Shown here: piece after piece, positions 7,830-12,919 of the stretch
Layout of the letters: each line of letters begins with the position of its first letter
How positions within the stretch are numbered: the stretch's first letter is position 1
Notes under the pieces: model-generated
Database searches by the model: none
Seen by the model: the letters and a program-made list of their open reading frames with translations, nothing else
What the model was told of the DNA's origin: nothing
DNA from: Blautia sp.
Lineage (GTDB): Bacteria > Bacillota > Clostridia > Lachnospirales > Lachnospiraceae
Assembly: GCA_017420455.1 (NCBI GenBank)
Contig: JAFOJB010000247.1
Location: 1 to 12,919 of the forward strand
Reading direction: 5' to 3'
Length of the DNA: 12,919 bases
Program-made: the position numbers and the translations under genes

Positions 7830-9509
7830 ATGAAAATACCTGTCGGGAAAGAAGATTTTGACGAGATCCGAAGAAATCATGATTATTATGTGGATAAAAC
7901 AGAACTGCTTTACCGGCTGGCAGAGGGAACAGGCAATGAGGTGACACTCTTCACCCGTCCCCGCCGTTTCGGAAAAACATTGATGCTGAGTATGATGGAA
8001 AGCTTTTTCAGTATCCAGAAAAAGGACAGTCACGAAGTTTTTGATGGTCTGGATATCATGAAGCATGAAGAATTCTGTGACAAATGGATGAACCAGTATC
8101 CTGTTCTGAATGTGACGCTGAAAGGTATTGAGGCGCTTTCTTTTGAAGAAGCCTACAAATTACTGCAGGTTAAACTGTCGGATCTATGTAAGAAACATAC
8201 CTCTCTTCTGGAAAGTGATGCAATCGACGCAGACGATAAAGAAATTTTCCGGAATCTGAAGGATCGGAAGGCATCACCGGAAATTGTGAAAGGTTCTTTA
8301 AAGACGATCATGCGGATGATGGCTGCCTGCTATGGAAAACCGGTAATTCTGCTGATCGATGAATATGACGTTCCTCTGGCGAATGCGAGCGAGATGGATT
8401 CGAAAGAAAACGGATACTATCAGAAGATGCTCGACGTGATTCGGGGAATGTTTGACGCGGCGCTTAAAACGAATGAATATCTGAAGTTTGCTGTTGTGAC
8501 AGGATGTCTGCGGATAGCTAAAGAAAGTATTTTTACAGGGACAAACAATTTTATGTCCTGTTCGGTTCTCGATGACATCTTTTCAGAGTATTATGGATTT
8601 ACGCAGAAGGATGTGGACAAGATCCTGAAAGATGCGGACAGAACAGAAAAAGCGGAGGTGATACGGGCCTGGTATGATGGATATGTTTTTGGAAACACAC
8701 ATGTCTACTGCCCCTGGGATGTGACAAATTATATTGCGGCACTTCTGCAGAAGGAAAACGCGAATCCAAAAAATTACTGGAAGAATACAAGCCACAATGG
8801 AATTCTTCTGACTTTTGTGAAACGAACAGATTTTGATGTGAGCGATAAGTTTGAAGCGCTTATGAACGGAGGCACTGTTCTTCAGACAATTTCAGATGAA
8901 CTGACTTATGATACGCTTCACGAATCGGAAGAAAATCTGTGGAGTGTCCTTCTGATGACCGGGTATCTTACAAAGGCTGATCCCGAAGCTGAGGGCAATA
9001 CTGTGGAACTGAAAATACCAAACGAGGAAATTCAGCATATTTTCGAAGAAACGGTTGTAAGATTCTTTAAAGACTCTCTTTCCCTGGATCGGTCAAAGCA
9101 GAAAGAGTTGATGGAAGCTCTTTGGAAAGGGGATGAAGAAACCGCCTCACAGAAAATGACGGACATCCTTTTTGAAACCATCAGCTACCATGACTACCAT
9201 GAGGACTATTATCATGCATTTTTGACAGGCATCATTTCCGGTCTTGGATATGCGGTGAAATCAAATCAGGAGAATGGTCTGGGAAGGTCGGATATTGATG
9301 TGAGAGAAAAACGGAGAAAACGTGGAATGCTTCTGGAGGCAAAGAAATCGGATAAAGAAGAGAATATGCTTAAGGATGCACTGGAAGGAAAAAAACAGAT
9401 TCTGGATAAGGAATACCTGAGGGGATTTGACGGATTTGAGTCTGTAGTCTGCTATGGAATTTCGTTTTTCCAGAAAAAAGCGCTTGTCAGGAAACTTCAA
9501 TTTCAGTAA
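7830..9509 (+). CDS. AAA-ATPase-like protein with C-terminal PD-(D/E)XK nuclease-like domain
   Basis: The protein has 559 residues; AGAGGGGGAGA upstream of ATG 7830 sets the start. The N-terminus (MKIPVGKEDFDEIR, YYVDKTELL) and RPRRFGKT (43-50, Walker A) are hallmarks of the AAA-ATPase-like family (PF09820). Walker B is LLIDEYDVPL (D177, E178), and VTGCLRIAKESIF (223-235) is the family's conserved sensor-like motif. The C-terminus carries a PD-(D/E)XK-type core: GLGRSDIDV (D488/D490) followed by LLEAKKS (E503, K505). All nuclease-core residues are present, so the gene looks intact. This family is abundant and often multicopy in gut Clostridia and Bacteroidetes; its function is not established, and a DNA-directed accessory or defence role is only inference. 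Codon use is more AT-rich than in neighbours, suggesting acquisition. A weak promoter candidate is TGGAAT (7728-7733)/TATAAA (7751-7756). Confidence 0.92.
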   Translation: MKIPVGKEDFDEIRRNHDYYVDKTELLYRLAEGTGNEVTLFTRPRRFGKTLMLSMMESFFSIQKKDSHEVFDGLDIMKHEEFCDKWMNQYPVLNVTLKGIEALSFEEAYKLLQVKLSDLCKKHTSLLESDAIDADDKEIFRNLKDRKASPEIVKGSLKTIMRMMAACYGKPVILLIDEYDVPLANASEMDSKENGYYQKMLDVIRGMFDAALKTNEYLKFAVVTGCLRIAKESIFTGTNNFMSCSVLDDIFSEYYGFTQKDVDKILKDADRTEKAEVIRAWYDGYVFGNTHVYCPWDVTNYIAALLQKENANPKNYWKNTSHNGILLTFVKRTDFDVSDKFEALMNGGTVLQTISDELTYDTLHESEENLWSVLLMTGYLTKADPEAEGNTVELKIPNEEIQHIFEETVVRFFKDSLSLDRSKQKELMEALWKGDEETASQKMTDILFETISYHDYHEDYYHAFLTGIISGLGYAVKSNQENGLGRSDIDVREKRRKRGMLLEAKKSDKEENMLKDALEGKKQILDKEYLRGFDGFESVVCYGISFFQKKALVRKLQFQ

Positions 9510-9567
9510 GGACTGATCCGGAAATAACTGTCTCGAATTGCCTGTCTTTTTGTCCGATAGCACACAG

Positions 9568-9607
9568 CAAAAATCATTTACATAACCCGCTATGCGTATG
9601 ATTTTTG
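9568..9607. terminator. Possible bidirectional terminator between convergent genes
   Basis: CAAAAATCAT (9568-9577) pairs perfectly with ATGATTTTTG (9598-9607) across a 20-nt loop, with T-runs on either strand inside the stem. The right arm can instead pair with AACAAAAATC (9621-9630), forming a second 10-bp hairpin, GATTTTTGTT / AACAAAAATC, with an 11-nt loop. An outer imperfect pair, 9524-9535 with 9641-9652, encloses both. The position between the AAA gene and the DUF4317 gene fits termination in both directions, but the stems are AT-rich. Confidence 0.45.
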
Positions 9608-9668
9608 TTGTGCACTCCCGAACAAAAATCCTGCGTAATCCGGGACAGTCATTTTGCACGGAAATCAT

Positions 9669-10787
9669 TTATCTGACGGGTACTCCGTTGACTTCTACTT
9701 CCCCTTCCATGGGGATGATCAGGCACTTCCGGCCATCGATGACCCTGGTTTCAATAAGGGAAGCCTTATCGGGGGTGACGCTGATCTGGATTTCCGGGAT
9801 CTTCACCTCGATCTTTCTGGTATTGGTGATGTTGGCGGCCATCAAAGACTGGTTCTCTCCGGCATTCAGGTCGTACTGCTCATCGAAGCCCTCCAGCTGC
9901 TCCTCAGTGACACCGCTGTCCTGCAGGATCCTTCTGACCTCCGGCTTTGTAAGGACCACCGGTTCCGGTTCTTCCTTCTGGGCTTCGATGATCTCGTTCA
10001 GCTTCTCGTGGATGGAAACGATGGTCTCGTAACTGCAATCCTCTCCCAGCGTATCGGAAAGAAGGTTGTTGAAGGAATCCTTCTGTCCGGAAGGGGAGAG
10101 AGGAGGTTCGCACCCCAGCAGATCCATGGCAAACCCGGAATGCAGTTCCTCCGGCTTCTTCGCGTAATACAGAAGCCCGTGGATATCCGTACTGCGGTCA
10201 TTGAAAAGCGGAAAGAGGAAACCGACATCCGGCATCTCCACGATCCAGTCCCGGATCCGGTCCTGAATACTGTTGGTTTCTTCATTATAGCAGAGCCCTG
10301 CTTTGGAAAGATTTACCGGGCAGATGCTCATCATCAGATAGCTGTACACCTCGTCGGAAGCGTCAAACATTTCCAGTCCGTCGGAGGTTTTCCCGGGAAT
10401 GTCGTAAACGCAATGGATCAGGATGATAAAATAGTTTTCCGCGTAATCATAAGTGCTGATAACCTTGTCATAAAATTCCTCCAGAAGTTCATCCTCCTCA
10501 AGACGGCTTTTCCGCAGGCGCATCAGGAATTCCTGGGTGCCTCCTTCGGCTTCCTGCTCCATGGGAAATTCCATGTTCAGCAGATTTTTCCCCGGCGTCC
10601 CGGAGAGGGTCTTCCTGAAAATGTCAAAATACTTGAATATTTCTTCCTCGGAAAGGGACAGAAAAGCCTCCTTCATCTCCGTCTTTTTCTGCTTCTCCCC
10701 GTCCACATAGCAGCCGCAGATCCTGGTGATGGTGCAACGGTCCGGCGTGAACTGCTTCTTTATTTCCGCGATTTCCTTTTTATTCAT
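9669..10787 (-). CDS. DUF4317 family protein of unknown function
   Basis: The protein has 372 residues. The start MNKKEIAEIKKQFTPDRC at 10787 is chosen because GGGAG lies 7 nt upstream; the in-frame ATG at 10793 would leave only 1 nt of spacing. The N-terminus, with TRICGCYVDGEKQKK shortly after, matches the DUF4317 family of Clostridia. There is no signal peptide or membrane segment, so it is probably cytosolic. A central region (YAENYFIILIHCVYDIPGK, SYLMMSICPVNLSKAGLCY) is hydrophobic and conserved-looking. A Glu-rich helical stretch precedes a KPEVRRILQDSGV segment, and the C-terminus forms short strands (KIEVKIPEIQISVTPDKAS). No catalytic motif is recognised; C19 and C21 (positions approximate) in RICGCY are the only notable paired cysteines. 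It is monocistronic here, with its own promoter and converging on the AAA gene. Confidence 0.88.
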   Translation of the reverse strand: MNKKEIAEIKKQFTPDRCTITRICGCYVDGEKQKKTEMKEAFLSLSEEEIFKYFDIFRKTLSGTPGKNLLNMEFPMEQEAEGGTQEFLMRLRKSRLEEDELLEEFYDKVISTYDYAENYFIILIHCVYDIPGKTSDGLEMFDASDEVYSYLMMSICPVNLSKAGLCYNEETNSIQDRIRDWIVEMPDVGFLFPLFNDRSTDIHGLLYYAKKPEELHSGFAMDLLGCEPPLSPSGQKDSFNNLLSDTLGEDCSYETIVSIHEKLNEIIEAQKEEPEPVVLTKPEVRRILQDSGVTEEQLEGFDEQYDLNAGENQSLMAANITNTRKIEVKIPEIQISVTPDKASLIETRVIDGRKCLIIPMEGEVEVNGVPVR

Positions 10788-10858
10788 ATGCATACTCCCA
10801 CAGCCTGCGGCGATAAACGCCCGGCTTCCTTTCTTCGATGTCTGACAGGACGGTCTCC

Positions 10859-10887
10859 ATTGTACCATAAAAAGGGTCCCGGTTCAA
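10859..10887 (-). promoter_or_regulatory. Sigma-A-type promoter for the DUF4317 gene
   Basis: On the minus strand, TTGAAC (10887-10882), a 17-nt spacer and TACAAT (10864-10859) make a good -35/-10 pair. Transcription would start near 10852 and give a leader of about 65 nt to ATG 10787. Confidence 0.7.
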
Positions 10888-10980
10888 ACAGGAATGAAGG
10901 AACCTTCTGAAAACACATGCAGTCCCTGGCAGGCGAGGCTCTGAACAGCAACCGGCAAGGACATGACAGGAGAGAAGATA

Positions 10981-11037
10981 ATGAAAAGGATATGGACTGA
11001 ATTCTCCGCAGGATATTCTTTAACGGCAGGGACGTGA
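10981..11037 (+). CDS. Candidate 18-residue small ORF upstream of the MATE gene
   Basis: ATG 10981 is preceded by AGGAGAG (10968-10974) with a 6-nt spacer, a strong ribosome binding site. The ORF encodes MKRIWTEFSAGYSLTAGT and stops at TGA 11035-11037. No family is recognised. It lies upstream of the predicted MATE promoter, so it is not an obvious leader peptide of that transcript, and no clear promoter of its own was found. Chance is a real alternative at this length. Confidence 0.25.
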   Translation: MKRIWTEFSAGYSLTAGT

Positions 11038-11086
11038 ACGGTGGAAGGCAAAGGAAGTGACGGGAGACAGAAGGATAAAAGACGGT

Positions 11087-11115
11087 TTGCATTATGGAAT
11101 ATGTCATGATAATAT
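11087..11115 (+). promoter_or_regulatory. Sigma-A-type promoter for the MATE gene with overlapping dyad
   Basis: TTGCAT (11087-11092), a 17-nt spacer and TAATAT (11110-11115) form a good promoter. A perfect inverted repeat, GAATAT-N9-ATATTC (11097-11117), overlaps the spacer and -10, a typical place for a repressor operator. The cognate regulator is not in the window. Confidence 0.65.
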
Positions 11116-11196
11116 TCTGTCAGGAACTGTAACAGACTGATTTTCCGGTCTCTGTCCGAAGCATATTGTCAGCGCGATGAAAGGCGCTAATCAGGA

Positions 11197-12603
11197 ATGA
11201 AGAAGAACAATTATCTGGAGGAGCTTTGCCGCGGGGCGGCGCTTAGCCGTACACAGCAGCTGCAGCTGATTACCTCCTTAAGTATTCCCGCGATATTCGC
11301 TCAGATCAGTACGGTTGTGATGGACTATGCGGATCAGTCCATGGTAGGGCGTCTGGGAGCAGTTTCCTCGGCAGCCATCGGCCTTGTGGCTTCCAGTACC
11401 TGGCTGGTCTCCGGTCTCTGCCAGGCCGCCGGGGCGGGCTTTACTGTCCAGGTGGCGCACAGGATCGGAGCCGGAAAGGAGAAGGAGGCCAGAGCTCTGG
11501 TACGCCATGGGCTGTTCTGCGCGCTTTTTTTCAGTGTAGTCCTGTCGGGAATCTGCCTGCTGCTTTCAGGGTATCTCCCGGTCTTTCTGGGAGGCAGTGA
11601 AAAAATCCTGGGGGAGGCTTCCCGTTACTTTCTGGTTTTTGCGCTTTCCCTTCCGTTCATACAGCTCTCCCGCGTGTCGGCGGGGATGCTCCAGTGCAGC
11701 GGGAATATGAAAACGCCCAGCACCCTGAATATCCTGGCCTGTATTCTGAATGTGATCTTTAACTGGCTCCTTATTTTCCCTTCCGGTAAGATCGATCTTC
11801 TGGGAAAACAGATTTTCCGTCCGGGAGCAGGACTCGGCGTTACAGGGGCGGCTCTTGGGACGGCCCTGTCCAATGTGATCATCGCCTTATTGCTGCTGTG
11901 GTTTCTGCTGAAAAGATCACCGGCACTCCATCTTCGAAAGGAGGAGCCCCTCCCCTTATCCGGCAGAGAGCTGCGGACTGCCATACGGATCGCTGTTCCG
12001 GTGGGAGTCGAGCAGGCTATTATGGGGGGAGGATACGTCCTGGCGACCAGGATCATCTCTCCGCTGGGGAATATCGCCCTGGCGGCCCATTCCTTTGCTG
12101 TGACGGCGGAAAGCCTTTGCTATATGCCGGGGTATGGGATCGAGGCGGCAGTCACGACCATTGTAGGGCAGAGTCTTGGCGCTAACAGGAAAAAGGAGGC
12201 ACAGCATCTTGCCTGGTTTACCATTGGCTTCGGCATGCTGATCATGACAGGGACCGGCGTTCTTCTCTTTTTGTTCGCGCCGCAGCTGATGCGGCTACTT
12301 TCGCCGGATCCGGAGATCTGCGCTCTCGGCAGCCGGGTACTCCGGCTGGAGGCCTTCGCGGAGCCTATGTTCGCGGCATCCATCGTCGGTTCCGGGGTCT
12401 TCCGCGGCGCCGGAGATACCTTAGGACCGTCGATGATCAATTTCTGCAGCATGTGGGCGATCCGTCTGACTATGGGAGCTTTTCTGGCACCGAGATTCGG
12501 GCTTATGGGGATGTGGATCGCCATGTTTGTCGACCTCTGGGTCCGGGGAGCCCTGTTCCTGCTCCGTCTGAAAATGAAACCTGTCAGCGGATCTGCACTG
12601 TAA
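11197..12603 (+). CDS. MATE-family multidrug/toxin efflux transporter
   Basis: The protein has 468 residues, typical for MATE transporters, which use an H+ or Na+ gradient to export cationic drugs and metabolites across the cytoplasmic membrane. Hydrophobic segments throughout are consistent with 12 membrane spans in two homologous halves. The first half begins with LSIPAIFAQISTVVMDYADQSMVGRLG, matching the family TM1/loop signature; the second begins near residue 260 with IRIAVPVGVEQAIMGGGYVLATRI. GVTGAALGTALSNVI and GAGDTLGPSMI are further typical MatE motifs. ATG 11197 is the only practical start, since a TAA lies in frame at 11188-11190. The AGGA directly abuts the ATG, and the nearest usable Shine-Dalgarno (AAAGG, 11180-11184) is 12 nt away within a small hairpin, AGCGC/GCGCT (11171-11188), so translation may be weak or controlled. 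The substrate is not predictable. Both halves are complete. Confidence 0.95.
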   Translation: MKKNNYLEELCRGAALSRTQQLQLITSLSIPAIFAQISTVVMDYADQSMVGRLGAVSSAAIGLVASSTWLVSGLCQAAGAGFTVQVAHRIGAGKEKEARALVRHGLFCALFFSVVLSGICLLLSGYLPVFLGGSEKILGEASRYFLVFALSLPFIQLSRVSAGMLQCSGNMKTPSTLNILACILNVIFNWLLIFPSGKIDLLGKQIFRPGAGLGVTGAALGTALSNVIIALLLLWFLLKRSPALHLRKEEPLPLSGRELRTAIRIAVPVGVEQAIMGGGYVLATRIISPLGNIALAAHSFAVTAESLCYMPGYGIEAAVTTIVGQSLGANRKKEAQHLAWFTIGFGMLIMTGTGVLLFLFAPQLMRLLSPDPEICALGSRVLRLEAFAEPMFAASIVGSGVFRGAGDTLGPSMINFCSMWAIRLTMGAFLAPRFGLMGMWIAMFVDLWVRGALFLLRLKMKPVSGSAL

Positions 12604-12614
12604 CCCTTATAAGA

Positions 12615-12663
12615 TACAGTTCACGGCCTCACCGGCCTGGTACAGTTCACGGCCTCACCGGCC
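12615..12663. repeat. 26-bp tandem duplication
   Basis: A 23-nt segment at 12615-12637 (TACAGTTCACGG... ending CACCGGCC) recurs exactly at 12641-12663, separated by TGG. Each copy contains GGCC-TCACC-GGCC, which can form a short hairpin, so two small stem-loops lie just after the MATE stop codon. It might contribute to termination or transcript stability, or be a remnant of a longer array. Confidence 0.9.
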
Positions 12664-12734
12664 GGAGACTGATGCGTTCCCCTGGCGTTTTTGACAGACT
12701 GTGAGTCAGGAAACCTGGCGGCAGCCGGGAAACA

Positions 12735-12909
12735 GGGTGAGAAAGCTTCACCTTCCGGTGCAGAACCCCTTGAGCCTGCCTGAGGAGACAGCGCCTGCAT
12801 AGACTTAGGCGCGAAGGCTCTTCCTGAGCGTCTTAGTCTATGTTGGACGGTGGCTCCGAGGATCAGCAGGTGACGGGGTTCTGCACCGGAAGGTGAAGCT
12901 CTCTCACCC
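12735..12909. repeat. 175-bp palindromic element with 35-bp near-perfect inverted arms
   Basis: The left arm, 12735-12769 (GGGTGAGAAAGCTTC... to AACCCC), and the right arm, 12875-12909 (GGGGTTCTGCACC... to CTCACCC), are inverted copies differing at one base (12743). The 105-bp core is also palindromic: CATAGACTTAGGCGC (12798-12812) pairs with GCGTCTTAGTCTATG (12828-12842) with one mismatch and one G-U, and CCTGCCTGA (12775-12783) pairs with TCAGCAGG (12863-12870) with a bulge. The whole folds into one long interrupted hairpin. It has no coding capacity and no flanking T-run, and no obvious target-site duplication is seen. It could be a MITE/REP-like element or a structured RNA. Confidence 0.85.
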
Positions 12910-12919
12910 GTCAGCTATA

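Larger units (their letters stand above)
10788..11196. other. Divergent intergenic region between the DUF4317 and MATE genes
   Basis: This 409-nt stretch holds the minus-strand DUF4317 promoter, a short hairpin in its leader (GGCG-ATAAA-CGCC, 10809-10821), an 18-codon candidate ORF with a good Shine-Dalgarno site (10981-11037), and the plus-strand MATE promoter with its dyad. Nothing else was recognised between about 10890 and 10960. Confidence 0.6.
12604..12919. other. Gene-free, repeat-rich region downstream of the MATE gene
   Basis: No coding region was recognised. The stretch contains a 26-bp tandem duplication (12615-12663), a T-run near 12688-12692 without a convincing stem, a small hairpin CAGG-AAA-CCTG (12707-12717) whose right arm can alternatively pair, as CCTGGC, with GCCGGG (12724-12729), and the large inverted-repeat element at 12735-12909. 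A clear Rho-independent terminator for the MATE gene was not found. Confidence 0.7.

Noticed and set aside
9654..10910. 418-codon plus-strand open frame over the DUF4317 gene
   Set aside because: The minus-strand frame has a recognised family, a spaced ribosome binding site and a promoter. The plus frame has none and runs past the real gene's promoter.
12735..12909. Invertible promoter flanked by inverted repeats
   Set aside because: The core is itself palindromic, so inversion would change little. No promoter is clear inside it and no recombinase gene is in the window, though one could act from elsewhere.
12735..12909. 6S RNA
   Set aside because: The length is similar, but the 35-bp near-perfect terminal arms and lack of a clear large central bubble do not fit; no promoter or terminator frames it.

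Overview
The window looks like a chromosomal segment of an anaerobic Firmicute of class Clostridia, most likely Lachnospiraceae-like. This rests on the pth-mfd-foldase gene order, strong GGAGG-type ribosome binding sites, a DUF4317 protein, a COG0523 GTPase pair and an AAA-ATPase-like/PD-(D/E)XK gene. This is inference from gene content; no database search was possible. Most genes are moderately GC-rich, while the AAA/nuclease gene (7830-9509) reads visibly more AT-rich.

Layout. (1) 1-1586: the C-terminal end of a COG0523/CobW-type metal-chaperone GTPase with a very His/Asp-rich linker, then, after a structured intergenic stretch, a second divergent G3E GTPase fused to a DUF1980/YcgQ-C-like domain. 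These probably form a metal (zinc?) homeostasis unit. (2) 1603-5650: pth (peptidyl-tRNA hydrolase), tightly coupled to the preceding gene, a Rho-independent terminator, then mfd (transcription-repair coupling factor). (3) 5667-7700: a good sigma-A promoter, an exported lipoprotein of the PrsA/SurA parvulin class whose PPIase domain is split by an acidic insert with a 12-residue tandem repeat, and a strong terminator. (4) 7830-9509: a probable accessory AAA-ATPase-like/PD-(D/E)XK protein of unknown role. (5) 9669-10787, minus strand: a DUF4317 protein with its own promoter, converging on the AAA gene across a palindrome-rich spacer. (6) 11197-12603: a MATE-family efflux transporter with a promoter overlapped by a dyad. 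(7) 12604-12919: no gene, but a 26-bp tandem duplication and a 175-bp element with 35-bp near-perfect inverted arms and a palindromic core.

Housekeeping functions (translation recycling, transcription-coupled repair, extracytoplasmic folding) sit beside metal handling, efflux and accessory material. The signals most worth following are the long palindromic element at the right end, the repeat-split foldase, and the GTPase/DUF1980 fusion that lacks the usual CxCC metal site.
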